Of a stretch of 64,000 bases of DNA, positions 26,301 to 40,332 are shown one piece after another. Position 1 is the first letter of the stretch; the number at the start of each line of letters is the position of its first letter. Source of the DNA: Rhytidiadelphus loreus (Eukaryota; Streptophyta; Bryopsida; Hypnales; Hylocomiaceae); contig OX344762.1 in the NCBI GenBank assembly GCA_947034895.1, positions 79,416,981-79,480,980 of the forward strand, in the 5' to 3' direction. Below the pieces are notes generated by a model, which was given only the letters and a program-made list of their open reading frames with translations, was not told where the DNA came from and made no database searches. A program made the position numbers and the translations under genes.

Positions 26301-26799
26301 GGCACACAGCAAGTTGTTGCTTTTTTTATAGTGTAGACCAGCTTTACAGTTATTCCTGGATTTTGAGTGGTTGGGGCTTCATAAGAAGATACGTGGTCAA
26401 TGATTTCCAGGATGAGAAAAAGCCAAATTTGTTCCACTTTTGTGGTGCTGCCCTGGACTCATGGCAAGTTGAATTGTACTGCAGTTCTTTTGTAGTTCTT
26501 TTTGGGGTACAAACTGATAAATTTAATTGCTAAAAGAAGAAAATTAAACTACTTCAGGACTTCAAGTGTGTTTTATAATGTGTAAGTACTGCATATTCAA
26601 ACCAAGGTACCCTTTAAAATGGATAAAATAATCCTCAGTGCAAGTTGCTACATTGGGACTTAACTTAATATGGGCCGTAAACCTGATACGCTTCTGAGGA
26701 ATAAAAACAACCTTTGGATGACTTCTCTTGAGATTGTAGGATTGGAAGTAACGTTTTTTCATTCAATACTTTTTTTGAAAGTTGCTTGAGTACATTTTT

Positions 26800-27860
26800 A
26801 GTCAATAGTATTGTAAACTCTCTCATTATGGTATTATTGACTTTTCTAAAGATAAAGACATTGGCCCCTAGAAGGATGGGTTGATAACCATTGATTTCAT
26901 TCAAGCCTCACTGTCCATCATTCTATTTGCTGCCATTTTGCAACTAGATAGGAATGAAAAATTTTGTATTTATTTTAAAGAGATGAAGTCATATGTCTAC
27001 TACAAGTCTACAACCCTAATCAAAGTTACCGTGTAACTTTAAAATTAGAAAATCAGCAATCTATGGTTATAGGTCTAAAGTTCATATTTATTGATATAAA
27101 ATATTGAAAATTTACAAATTTTTCAAAATATTGAATTGGAGTAGAAATTGCAGTTGATAAGCTTCACTTCATTAGTTGGACTCAAATTCAAAAAATATCA
27201 TTTTTATGGCTGAAACTCACATTAAGAGTAAATAACAAAACATGACTAAAACACACTATATGGATGATTCGTGGATTAAACGTCTTCTTCTTCAAAAAAG
27301 TCAATAATACCATAATGAGGGAATTTGCAATACTAGTCATTCAAATACTAGTCATTCAAATTTAAAAAATATAAATTTATATTTTTTAAATTTGAATCTA
27401 ACTATTAAAGTGAAACTTAACAAGTACAATTTGTACTTCAATTGAAAATTTTGTAAATTTATAAATTTCAATATTTTATAGCAATATGAACTTTGGGCCT
27501 ATAACCATGGTTTGTTGATTTTATAACTTTATAATGACTCCATAACTTTGGTTTATACCTTGATATTTTACACTATAATATATGGATATGGTGAAAATTT
27601 GGAATTCTTTTATTGTATTTTGTATTTGATGTGAATTTTTTTCATTTTATTTTTTTGAAAAAATTCACAGTAATTTCAATAAAATACCAAAAAAATTGAA
27701 AATCGTATGACTTGTATTAGACATATGACTTCATCTCTATCAAAATGAAAATAAAAAATTTCATTCATATTTAATTGCAAAATGGCAGCATATAGAGTGA
27801 TGGGCAACAAGGCTTGAAATCAATGGTCATGGGCCCATCCTTCCAAGGTGAAAGTTTATG
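26800..27860. repeat. Long imperfect inverted repeat (foldback), about 1 kb
   Basis: The outer left arm (26870-27200) pairs with the reverse complement of the right arm (27400-27855) for about 350-450 bp. Examples are AACCATTGATTTCA/TGAAATCAATGGTC, CTGCCATTTTGCAA/TTGCAAAATGGCAG, and AGATGAAGTCATATGTCTA/TAGACATATGACTTCATCTC. A further copy pair, TCATTATGGTATTATTGACT at 26826 and its complement at about 27300, is offset inside. No coding frame. It could be a foldback transposon or a source of hairpin RNA. Confidence 0.6.
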
Positions 27861-28539
27861 TTTATCCCAACTTCAATTTCAAGGAACCGAATCACACTTT
27901 CTAAATTTACTTAGTAAATAGTTTGTGGACCAATCTTGAATAATCTTATTTAGAATGTAAGATAAGGTTTGATCACATTATACTCAAATACAAGAATACA
28001 TCTAAGGAGAGTCCCAAAGGTCATTTTAAGGGCTTAGTATAATGAAGAAATATGAGAGAATTAATTGCAACAACTAGAGAAAAGAGAATATTTTAAAATG
28101 TTTTCATTCACTTTATTGAATGTGAGATGGTTTGCAACTAGAGTAAGGACATCCTAACATCAAAAGTTTGGAATGAGATCCCCAATATTTTCCTTCAGTC
28201 TTGCTCTTCCATCATGGTGCATGATATTTTATTATTAAGTTATGCCCTATTTAGTGCGACAATACTCTACGTAGAGTTTTTTGGATCTTTGTACAAATCA
28301 ACATGAATCAAAAGATGTATGCAACTTGTATCTATCTACCCCTTGCTTCAAGAAAATTAAATACTATCTATGTTGTTTGTAGAACTATTGAAGCCCGCGT
28401 CTTATGCCATCAATTTTAATTTCACAAGAGAATCATTAGTGCAAATCCTTGCCATCAATCTCAAAATTGACCCCTTCCAATGTCATGATCTAAAAGTAGA
28501 GTAAAATACTTTGCACAATTGATCAATGTCGCATGGTGT

Positions 28540-29215
28540 ACCAATGGTATGTGGTATATATATGGATGTATGGAATACCAAAGACATATGGGTATATTGT
28601 ATATGACATATTAGTATGGTACGATGTACATACATGGGTATTGATATTAGATATAGTGTCAATATCCCATATTGATTGCAGTCACAACAACAACAGTCAA
28701 AAATTATAAATATGGAGGACAAGGTACAAAATGTACTTTAATTAATTTAGAATCATTTCAGAATTAATTAAATGGTAGAATGTATTTGTTATCATACAAT
28801 GTAGCAAAAAGATGCAAACATACGTGCCAAATCCATTAGCCCCTCTCAGGTGGAAAAACCATAGCCGTTGATGCAAATGAGGAAAAAATGCACCCTCGCC
28901 TCCAATGTCGTTGATTTGGAGGGAAATGTAGCCGTTAATTGTGTAGTACTCAGTGATCTTGCTCGTCAAGATTAGAGTTTACAATACATGATACAATACA
29001 AACAAAATATGATATATGATATACATATTGATATATAGAATATGGAATATGAAAGACATGTAGATATATTATATACGGTATAGGATGGTACAATGTACCT
29101 ACATGGATATTGATATGGGATACAATGTCAATATCCCATATCGATTGCAGTTACAGCAATAGTAAAAAAAAATATAAATATTAGGAATGGGGTACAAAAT
29201 ATACTTTAAGAAAAA
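28540..29215. repeat. Duplicated ATATGG/ACATGG array, locus 2 of 4
   Basis: Two related arrays (28540-28740 and 29000-29215) share a terminal block, CAATATCCCATAT followed by GATTGCAGT. They flank a 220-bp spacer that includes GCCGTTGAT and GCCGTTAATT blocks. The terminal block resembles CCCATATTGATTG at about 32170 and the inverted CAATATGGGATA at about 54265. Confidence 0.5.
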
Positions 29216-31949
29216 ATTAAATCTTTTCAATTCTTTTGAATACATTGTGACAAATGACACATTTGGAGCCTAAACGCAATCATTAATGAATAAATGTTCT
29301 AGAAAATGTGCAAATTGGCAATTTCCTCAATTTTTGTTACAAGTGGGAAATAACTCCGTTGTTGGGGGACTTTTCATGGTCCTATATTCTAGAGAAGTCA
29401 AACCATATGGATCATTCATCAATTAACAACAATGAACAAGTATCTTGAAGGTTTAATTTCACAAAGTGTATAAGTATTGTAGCTTTGTAGCAACTTGGTC
29501 AAAAAATAATTAATTAAAAGGGTGCCTAAAATTTGGAAAAAATATTGATCTAGTTTGATAGATAGATATATAAGGACTTCCTAATTCATAGAATTTCAAC
29601 TCACTTTATACAATCTTGCATCTCTTCTTCAATAACTATAAACATACATTGCAAAGTTTTTTGCCTTGCACCTTGACCATTATAAAGCACATTTAATCTA
29701 ACACACATGGTAGAAGGGTTTAGGATTTGGAGGTGAAGACAAGGGCTTAGGGAAATGCATTTGCCTTAAATGAAAGTAGCAACAACCATCCAAAAATAAT
29801 AAGAACAATTTGGATGGATGCCTAATTTATTTCAATTATATTTTAAAATTGTCCAATTATAATATATTATTTTTGGATTACCTGATTTATAAACTCAATT
29901 TTCTATATTATTTTTCCTTACAACTTCAATGCAAAATATTGTAGTTATCTACCAATGAATAAATGTTGAATTACCCAAAGAGTTCTACAACTTCAAATAT
30001 TATAATGTTTGGATCCATCAATCAAATCTCATTTTGAGGAATAAAATAATACCTAAAATCATCCAAATAAGAATTTGAGTATGATATCGATTGTTGAATT
30101 GCTAAAGTTTTGTTCGATATTATTGGTAGTCAAAAGAAGATTATAGATTCTCTTAAAATGCATTTTCTAGACACCATATGATTAACCCCAAAGGACTAGG
30201 CATTCAAATTTTGAACAACAAATGAACCCAAATACATCCCAAGTACACATAAATGGGGTTTTTTTATCCATCATTTTTTTGAAGATTCATGTATTAATTC
30301 TTTAATATTTATTTGGTATAGATTATGAAGACTTTGCTTTGCAAATATTCTATAATTCTATAGGTATTGGTAGGCTTGACCTCAAAAACTAACCTTTTTA
30401 GTTCAAAAAATGACCTTTCAAAAGCAACTTGAATAAAAAAATAAAACAAAAATCTTCAAAAATTACTATGATTAGAATTCAACATCTTGAACTTCAAGGA
30501 TAAAAATTCTTGTGAAAATCACAAATATTATATCTACAATTGATTGTAGAAGGAATTTTCAATTTCTAACTTCAAATTTTATTGAAACATATTGGTTTGT
30601 GTACTAGTTGATCTAATTGTATGGATATGATATATGGATCATACTTTACAACTATTGTTTGAGAGTCACCGTTAAATTATTATTCTAAATTACATTTTAT
30701 GATGCATCTTTACAATTTTTGAAATTTAGACAACCCCTAGTCCTTGAAGTTAAACTATGAAATTTTAAAGTAGTGAAATCATGTCTATTAAAAATCAACC
30801 CCAAGTTCTCTCATGATTTTAGGTAGTACATTTTGTCCAAAATTTGGAGGGATTAATTTTAGAAAAAGTTCACAAACTAGTTGTCATTACCTTTGATGTA
30901 GACACCACTAACTCACGATACTTGCAATGACAGGTGTCGAAAGATCATTGCAATACTTTCACTTCATATACACATTCTTTAGGCACCTTCAACCTTGGCT
31001 CAAAGGCTTTGGCCTTGGCATGTTGGTGAAGTGGTCATGAGTTCAAACCCGAGGTGCTTACTTCTATAGTCCATCCAACTATAGTAGGGGGTGCAATAAC
31101 TACCTTGTCATCACATGTGGAACTTAAAATTTATGGGGTGAAGGAACATGTTGATTCTTTATTATAGGGTTTACCTCCTAATCAAGGCATCAAGGATGAA
31201 ATTCACCATTTAAGTCCATGAAGCTTAGATAGTTGAACCATACCCAACAAACACTCCAATCACACCAATCTTTCAAACCAGAGTTCCTTTTCTTCTTCTA
31301 TACACTCTTTTAGATGCACCATTAAACGATCCTCTGCAATGATTTTTTCTTTCTTTCTATTTTTTTTAAGATTGTGCAAGTTGCATTTCTAGTGGAGTGA
31401 TGAGGACATTCACATCCATAAAATTGAATGAAATACATAAAATATGGATGAAATATTCTTTGTTCATTGAATAACATGTCCATGAAGATTTTAGGAGCTT
31501 ACATCTGAAGATTCCATCCAAAGAATAGGGGTCATTATTTTCAACAAATCCCCTCTAAAAATGAGGCAGAATTTTTCATTGTATATTCCCTTCTAACAAA
31601 TTAGTACAGAGTAGTATTGATCCTTCCTTCTGTCATGTTGCAAGAATGAAAATCTTTGATACACAAGTAGCTTACATCCTGTGAGATATGCATACAGCTT
31701 TTTTATTTTTTATTTTTATTTTTTTCCTGTTTGATAGTGTCTGGTATCCAAACTTTGGGGGAATATTTTGTAACATGAGGAAGTAGAATCCTAGTCAGTC
31801 ACATACAGTAGCATATACTATCTACTATCTATGGTGTCGTGTCTGCCACCCATGGTGGTGATTCCCTCCCCCACCAAAAATTAGGAGCCGTTGGATGTGA
31901 AAACAAAAAAATCTCACCCCCCTCCAAGAAAAATCCACAACCGTCAGAT

Positions 31950-32165
31950 CCAATATGAATACATAGACATGTACTGAATACGGATATAAGTACTAAATAT
32001 AGATATAGGTACCGAATATGGATATACATATTGATTACAGATACAAGTATTGAATACACATACAAGTATTGAATACAGATATAGGTACTATATACGAATG
32101 TAAATACAGAATATAAAATACAGATATAAATATTACTACGGATACAGAAGACGGATACAACAACC
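31950..32165. repeat. Degenerate GGATAC array, locus 3 of 4
   Basis: Diverged units (GAATACGGATATAAGTACT, ACAAGTATTGAATACA) run for about 200 bp after a C-rich block (31917) and CCGTCAGATCC, and end next to CCCATATTGATTG. The 112-codon minus-strand frame across it is only repeat translation. Confidence 0.6.
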
Positions 32166-33691
32166 AATTAACCCATATTGATTGTCAAAGAAGTTCATTT
32201 TCAAAAATATAAGACTAAAGTTCGGGGTATACAATTTAGGTTATTTGAATTGTTTTCAAATCAAATTTCTTTTTCAGAACCCCCCAAAATAAAATGAATG
32301 GGGTGAGGTTCTGAAAAATAATTTGATTTGAAAATTCAAGGTGTATCTATGCACCATGAAAAGACAGTCACTACCTGCCTATTAAGAGCCTACAATACAT
32401 TATGATGTGGGTACATGTATTGCTGACCTTTGTGAGGGATATTCAATTCAGATCCAATTGATGATCATTTCAACTCAAAGTTGACAATAATAACAATGAC
32501 ACTCGTCCAATGACCATCTCAAGTCAATAGCAAATGAAGAGTCACTCCTTTTGTTTCAAAACAAAACAAAACTAATGAAGAGTCTCTTACATGCAGGACT
32601 TTTTTCTTTGTGTGGAGGGGGAAAAAAATTGGCTAAAAAATGGCAAAAAAATCATGACATTTTTTGCTAGAAAACTTTGAATAAAAAATAAATCTTGGAT
32701 GAAATTGTTAGATTGTAGATGAAAATGTAATTATAAACATGTGATATGTGTTAATGTGATATTTTCTATCCAATATGTGTGTATGAATGCTGAAATTTGG
32801 AACACCATTATAACATTTTATTTCGTCACTTTGGCATTTCATAAAAAAATGAAAAAACAAACCCCGGTTACATGAGTTTAATACTCCCCAGGCAGAGTAT
32901 GAACTTCAGCAACTCCATCAATCAGGGGCACAAACTTAGCCGGGAGTGAGCAGCAGGAAGACGAAGATTGTCTGAACTAACTTACATCATCATGCACACC
33001 TCCACGAGAAGCTTCCCTCTGGACGTGACCAGCAATTGACCTACTGAGACAAAGAGTCTCCTGTAGAACATTGGGAGTACGATAATTGGGAGTCCATAAT
33101 TGGGGCTGTGGAGCTTAGTTTGACACATGGACTATCCAATGGAATGGTGACAAATCTACCTCGAAAACTGGACTTGCTTTAGAACATTGGGAGGAGTTCA
33201 TATCACAATTGGGGCTGTTCTAACTTATAAGTTTGACACAAGCTGAGAAATTATATTACTTGACTTTGGTGGGCTAACTTACAGTGAGTGCATCTTCTTG
33301 TGCAATTACTCAAGTTAGGAATCAGTGCATGGTGTCCACATAATGTCAATGCAGGAGAGTTTTGCCGTTGTGGCATGTTTCGATTGGTGAAGGAATAAGG
33401 AAGATTGATAATGCTCACTTCTTGCCTTGTGTGAAAATTTTCAACAGGGTGGGTAGGAAGAAGAAATTTCATTGCTCTGGTAGTGAGAGAAATCTCAACT
33501 AAGGTAGGAGGTCCATAAATGGACCATCTAGGGTTTGGAACTGAATTTTGGGGAGGTGAAACATCTTGAAATATTTTTCAGTAAATTTTCCTTGAAAGAC
33601 AAGTGGAATTGATATCTAATCCAAGTTGTTTCATTTTTTGGGGAGCTTTGCGGAATTAGTTATAAAGTTTTGAAGTTGAAATGGCATAGGG

Positions 33692-33800
33692 CTCTAAAAT
33701 GGTTCACCTCCTAAAATGTACATTGTTGTACATTGTTGAAGGCTATGAAAAAAAAACACGTACAAATAGTGTACATTTAAGGAGGTGAGCCATTTTAGAG
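33692..33800. mobile_element. Hairpin MITE-like element, 109 bp
   Basis: The left arm, CTCTAAAATGGTTCACCTCC, is mirrored by a right arm ending GGAGGTGAGCCATTTTAGAG. The similarity continues inward as TAAAATGTACA against TGTACATTTAA. Non-coding. Confidence 0.7.
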
Positions 33801-35701
33801 TCTAAGCGCTTTTAGAACCTCCTACCTTACTACCAATTGGTATTAACTTAGTGAGTGTGGATCCATCTAACATAATTTAAATGCACAAGACTATCACTAT
33901 TGTGGAATATTTTGATTGGTTAAGCGATTAACCCTTGAACGCTGGGCCAGTCACCGTGGAAATCATCTGTTTTGTCACTGTGCCAATTGTTGTCTTCAAA
34001 AAATAGAAAAGTACTCATTGGAAGACAAACTACTGTAGATGATATTTCCTTTCTACACAAATTTTGGAGGATGAATAGTTGCATTTTTGTCCTACACGGA
34101 GAGATTCTTTGTCATTCATTGGCTGAAAAACATCTTCTGCAGCGTTTATGGGTTAAAGGAGTCAGATGGCTCAACTCTCCTACATTGACATTATGTTCGC
34201 TAATTGCAAAGTAAGCCCAAGTCATCAAGAATAATCATTGGTTGAGACCTACCTATCCCAAAAAAACTAAAAGAAAAAACTAAAAAGTGTAGTTCCAATC
34301 TTATTACAATTTCTAAAGCTTTTCAATTTCAAAAGCTCGTGTAAGAAACATCGACAACAATCTACAAGCCCTCTTTTCTACATCATGACTCTTTTTTTTC
34401 TTTTTTCTAAACATTTTTTTTTGAAAGAAAGTAAGGATAAAGAGAACATCAATCTTGGTAGGAAGGGACAAACACAATAAAAATGAAGAAAGTAAAAAGA
34501 GACGTGGTCCGCAAGCTACCCCTAATTGTAAACTTATTATCTACTCTGGGGGTTGCTCCCGCCATTGTCGCCATGTCCCGCACATTGGGTTGAATTGGTG
34601 GTACCCCAATTGGACATTCCTCCGTCACTCACTCACTTGGCATGCTTGTCTGAAAGTCCAAAAGTTAACCTTACCTCATTGTCATTGCTACTGGCTCCTG
34701 CGAAGGTCGGTCCGAACCCGGCAGGGCAGATGCATCGAGAATTATTAGGTCGTAACTGAACTGTTTCATTGGAAGGTGCCAAATGGCCCACATGTGGTTT
34801 TTTTTTTTCTTTTAACGTAGTGGGTTTCCCATTTGTTAAGAAATACAAAATAAAAATGGCCCACATGATTGTTTCCCCGATCCTTGGAAAAGATGGTACC
34901 TTAAGGCTTAAGTTAAGGTAAAGGTAGGGCCCTTGCCAGTCAAGCCTCTAGAAATATTCATGTCTGAAGTGGCAAGTTGCCATTGGTGGGATCAACGCCA
35001 TGTGGCATTCCACGGAAGGACCGGCAATCAATTGATATATCTTGAAATAGAAATGGACCTATTCACATTAGGGCTCTAATTTATTAGGGCATGGGGAGCT
35101 ACAGTAGTACAAGTGCATGAATAAAAAGAAGAGAGAGATTCTTATTTTTGGACTGATGGTGAGCATGCTACCGTACCTTGAGAGCTGGTGTGTTGGCGGC
35201 ATGGGAAAGAGTTTTTTGCATCTTGCTATGGGAATGAAGCTTCTTCTGGTCTTTCCCAAACCAATATCTCAGGGAAGGGAAGGTAGGCAGGGCTAAATCC
35301 ATACAGACCCCCTGCTCTAAAAGCGACCATTTAAGGGTTGGTCCACCTTTTTTCATAGGCTTGTGTAGACAGAATTATTTTTAGATCATTTTTCAGAGAA
35401 AGAAAAATGGATGTGGAACCTAACACAAGTGATTTTGTATTTTTCCAATCACTTTTGAATTACTTATAAATTTTCAAAGATTCAGGGCATAGGCACCTAT
35501 TTGTGATCATAGGTCTCCCAAAATCTGTCCACTTGCAACTTGTAAAGAGATGTGCGGAAATCGAAGGCAATGATTGATTCTTGCAATAGAAAAACAATTT
35601 TTCCTTGAATACATTCAATTGTTAAAGTGGTCCATTTAAGGATCACCCCATCTCCATTCTTCATCCAAAAATAGGGGCGGTTTGAAGAAGATGGGTGCTT
35701 T

Positions 35702-35711
35702 TAGAACATAC
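35702..35711. repeat. Left 10-bp target-site duplication TAGAACATAC
   Basis: Identical to 50269-50278 on the other side of the large element. Confidence 0.85.
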
Positions 35712-38097
35712 CAGAGTTGCTATTTTGTGAGCTTGTGAGCGTGAGCCTACGAGCCTGTGAGCTTGAGTGTGTGAGCCTGCGAGCGTGCGAGCGTATATTT
35801 TTGCGGTTTTAAAATTGATGGAGTACCCATGACCGTGGACTTTAGACTAATGACAAGACCTCAAAAATGTAAGGCAAGAAAAAAGAAATGGTCATGTATA
35901 TTTTTTTAGGAAAGAGTTTAGGGGATGTTTAGTGAAATTCATTTGGAATTCCCTTGTTACGATTTATTGTAATTAGGAAGCATGCTCACTATGAATTCGT
36001 AAAATATCTTTTCTGTATATGTTGGCCAATTTATGTTGATTAGGATTATTAAAAAAGTACCTCACATTTCAGCAACATTACATAATTATGAATATAGTTT
36101 CACGTAGAACACAGTAATTTTAAAAAATAGATTAAACTTTGAATACATCAACATATATTACCTACAATGTCGATGACTACGGGTTAGAAAACAAAGTATC
36201 ATAGACCGTAAAATGAAAGTCAAAAAGTATAATGCAACAACAGAAAGAATCAAGTAGAAGATGTTAACATAGACTGGGAGTTACTACTACTATCAGATGA
36301 TGATGTCTCATCATCTGATCCGAAGGCTATGTCATCTACAAATTGCAACACTCGTGGCTCTATCAAATTAGAATTTGTCCGTGCAGGAGGATATGATTGA
36401 CATGCAAATGTTGAAGCTAAAGCCTCCGCATACAACGACAATTTGAAGGACTTCTCCGGGCTTGGAAAAAAACCAAGTAGAGTAAAGAAAGGATGATGAC
36501 CAAAGTTGTTAGAAATCATGCTGCAATCAAAAAACAGAATTTAGAAATGACATGCAAGTTAGCAAGTCCACTGTACGTTGTTAAAGGAAATGAACATAAT
36601 TTGAAGTGGACTTAAAAGAATGCTTAAGAAGTACGCATATATATTTGAAAAAAATTGTAGTTTTGGATAGACTTCTTACAAAAACGAGATTTCTTCACGA
36701 TGTAGAGAACTTCAACTTCAATTCGTCCTCATTGTCTGAATGTATAGGCAGTGCTGCAACTGAGGTAGGAACACTTGGAGATACGCGAATCATAGGGGCC
36801 AAAATTTCATCGAAAATGGCTTTGTCTTTCTCAAGTGCAACGATGTGTCAACTCAAAATCCGGCAAGTGCGGATGGAGGCCCCTATTAGCAACACCATGA
36901 CGACAACAACGTAGTTAGTCTACAATATTAAAAAGGTCAAAGCAAAAAAAAAAATAGGCTTGCAAAAACTAGGTAGTAAAGGTATGTCATATTACCTGTT
37001 GGAGCAGTGCAGTCTAGAACAACATCATTTGGGAGTGAACATGCTTCAATCAACATTTGAAGAAACTGAGGATCCTTCTCTTGCACCCCTCTCCAAGGCT
37101 TGGAGTTCTTGTCCATAGTTAAAGTCTCTACCTTTGTGAAATTCTCTAGGACATCGTCGAGTGCTACATCCACCCCCAATTTCTTCAACATTGGGCACGA
37201 TTGAAATTTGAACTTAGAAGGTCTAACCCCAGGCAGATTCCTAACCAATAATGCAATTCCGAATCGTTGTGTCTGCATGAATGTAATCACTTAAGAGTTA
37301 TGCAAGCATTAGGTCCATGTATCAAACATAATTCAAATTCATAAACATCATTTAAAACAAGCGGTAACTGAAATATATGCAAAGCATGCAATTCCAAAAC
37401 TAGATGTATACAGGCATGAAACTTCATTATAATTGCAAATTACAATTAGACAAGACAAATTAAATGTCCAAAACCTCTTAGATATAGTAAAAAATGAAAT
37501 GGAAAATGAATATACCGTTCTTGAAGTAGAAACCGGGGAGGCCAAATGTAGCCAATTCATATCCCACTAGTCCTTCATCTTCTCAAAAGAGTAAGTAGTG
37601 TCATACTTCAGAATAGTGGCTTTTGTAATAGCCCTCAGAGGGTAGATAATGATAAGGCGTCCATTGTCATGTAGGTGGCCATCAACGAATTCAAACACTG
37701 CCTCTCGCTAAAGGGGGGTGTCCATATTCCACTTGGGAATATTGGTTGCTGGCACCGACAAATCAGGAACAAGTAAACCCTCAGGCATGTCCTCAAAAAT
37801 AAGGTCGATGCGTGGTTTTAGGCTCTTCATTCTTTTAAAAAAACGATGCTTGTCCCCTTTGTGCTGCAACCAATATTAGAGAAGGTAAGATAATTGAATA
37901 ATTTTAAGAAAATTAATCCAAAGAAGATAAAGAAGTGAAGTAGAAAAGCTAACCTTATCAATAAAATTCAGAATATCGTAGTATACTTGGAGTAGTGGAT
38001 CAACCAACACTTGTGTAAGAGAAAAATCAACAATGAACTCATCGATGGAAATCTCTGAGTCATTTAGGAACTCCACAGTTGAAGGACCATGCACCAT

Positions 38098-40332
38098 CAC
38101 TAGTAGAACACAAACTATCAATGACTGTTGTTTATGACTGTGTAACCAATCATTTATGACACTTATGACGACAGAATGACTGAAACTGGATTTTGGACTT
38201 AGAATCATAGAGGACGAGTAATTACGGGCAAACCAGTCATTTATACCATGAGGATTCTTTTTCATCCTATTCTGACGTGGAACTTCATCAGAGTGATTAT
38301 ATGAGACACCTCCAATGGCACCTTGCCACATGGCTATAGATCTAGCATGTTGAGTTGGCGGGGTTTTATTAGTTGGTTTTGGAGTGATCCTATTTGATGT
38401 CAAAGGAATTTTAAACTAACGTGGAAAATATTCAATCCCTTGCTAGTCATTGTGTAGGTTGTTGTAGTCATTATGTAGGCTGCATAGTCATTTCCAAGTG
38501 ATTTCTAAGTTGAGTGTAGTAATTAACAAAATCATGAATGTGTGTTGTTGGAGTCATTCTTCAAAATGGTGACTAGTGTGGCTAGTCATGCACTCATTGT
38601 GTAGTTGGATAAAAGTACAACATGGACTCCAACATATGACTCAAAAAAATGATAGAAATAGTAACATTGGAGTTATATACAATATTCATTTCAAAAATGA
38701 CTAGTTTGGTCACAATACAAGCATAAATAACTACATTTGTACTATAACTACACTATGGTTGCACTATAACTATGCTATGAATGCACTATGACTACACTAT
38801 GTTTGCACTATGATTACATTATTACTACACTATGATTATACTATAATTGCACTATGTCAAAATCTAAATTCTCTGAATTGCCTGAACTACCTGAATTGTT
38901 TGAATTGCCTAACTTGCTTAGGTTGCCTAAACTACCTGAATTGTTTGAGTTGTTTAGGTTGCCTGAGTTGACTAAATGACCTAAATTGCCTGAACTCCCT
39001 AAATCGACTGAACTACTTAAATTGGAAAACAACAAACAACTAAGACAATAAGTAACAACAAACAAATAACAAACAGTAGAAGCACTCAAGAAAATGTAAA
39101 CTGTTACATCCAAGAAGTGGAGGCTAACTGAAACCTTTATTTAGAAGCAAGAGGAAAAAATGAAAAGAGATTGATGAGCAAGAAGCAAAAAGGAAACAAA
39201 AACAAGAAGAAAAAGTCAAAAGAGGTTGATGAATAAGAAGCAAGGAGGAGGCAAAAGCAAGAGGAAAACATGAGAAGAGATGAAGCTTGAAGAATAAGGC
39301 AAACTTAATAGGTGGCAGCTAACCTAAACCTAAATTTTGAATGAGAAGCAAAATCTTTGTTGTTCAATAACTGCAGCTATAATGTGTGTTTGCCACGTTA
39401 CATATCTTATGACTAAACAATGACTACAGAACGACAGAACAAAGACTAATTAATGACTACTCAATGACTGCACTCTAATCAATTACTAATGAATGATTAA
39501 TCAATAACCAATAAATGACTAGTAACTAATATGCAATTACAACATGCCACATGTCAACCTGCATAGAAGTAGAAAGGCAATTGATCTAAAATGTGGTGGC
39601 TGACCTAAAATTTAAACCGTCCATTTGCTATCAAAATACAATCTGACACATCCATCTATCAATTGTCCATCTGACCCCACCATCTCAACCGACCATCTGA
39701 TCCATTCATTTGAGCTATTCATCTGATCCCACCATCTCAACCATCCATCTAATCCATTCAACTGATCCATCCATCATTCCATCTCAACCATCCCTTTGAT
39801 CCAACCATTTGACCCATCCATCCGAGCTGTCCATCTAATCCATTCATCTAAGTCGTCCATTTGATCCATCCATCATTTCATCTAAGCTGTCTATTTGACC
39901 CATCCATCTAAGTTGTCCATGTGAAATGAGTTTGTGACTTGAAAATGACTACAATGCAACTAGTCCTTTATAGAGAAGAAGACAATAAATTTAACAAATT
40001 CAATTTCCATGGTGTCCCATTGTTAGTCATTCCTTTGTCTATCGTAGTCATATGATGCGCTCATTTTATGAAAACACAACTCAAATATGACTCAACAAAA
40101 ACTACATCAGCAACAAAGCCACAAAATACAGACTAAACCATGGATGACACCAATTCTAGTCTTTGGTTCATCTAGTTGCCATCCACTACTGGCGGAAATG
40201 ACTTCTAAATGACTGCGGATCGCGACAAGTCAGCTTTGGCACCATTTCTATGACTGTCAGTCATTTTTCAGTAGCTTTTTAGTCACCAATCATTTTTTGA
40301 TTGGTTACATTTGACCCTATTTTCTACTAGTG
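38098..40332. mobile_element. Non-autonomous CACTA element, 2,235 bp, TSD CAT, inserted in an exon
   Basis: The termini are CACTAGTAGAAC at the left and, inverted, CACTAGTAGAAA at the right. The flanking 3-bp duplication is CAT (38095-38097 and 40333-40335). Subterminal regions are rich in TGACT/AGTCA and share TGTAACCAATCA at both ends. The interior is mostly tandem repeats: (CACTATGATTA)-like at 38740-38860, (TTGCCTGAA)-like at 38870-39020, an AAGAAGCAAGAG-rich block at 39130-39300, and CCATCCATCTGATCC-type units at 39640-39920. No transposase. Removing the element and one CAT copy restores the methyltransferase-like exon in frame. Confidence 0.92.
39640..39920. repeat. Minisatellite inside the CACTA element (CCATCTGATCCATCCAT type)
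   Basis: Diverged 15-20 bp units built from CCATC, TGATCC/TGACCC and AACC/AGCTGT repeat for about 280 bp. It has no coding meaning. Confidence 0.7.

Larger units (their letters stand above)
26301..35711. other. Intergenic repeat-rich region, no gene seen
   Basis: More than 9 kb without a convincing coding frame on either strand. It contains a 1-kb foldback (26800-27860), two hexamer arrays (28540-29215 and 31950-32165), a short hairpin MITE (33692-33800), and related blocks near 33.3 and 34.17 kb in opposite orientation that share a core like CATAATGTCAATGCAGGAGA. Confidence 0.5.

Noticed and set aside
30990..31100. tRNA-derived SINE or tRNA-like sequence (GAGTTCAAACCC box-B-like)
   Set aside because: The box-A-like stretch is too close to the box-B-like one, no cloverleaf can be drawn, and no target duplication is visible.
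31829..32167. 112-codon minus-strand frame
   Set aside because: It is a translation of the degenerate GGATAC array.
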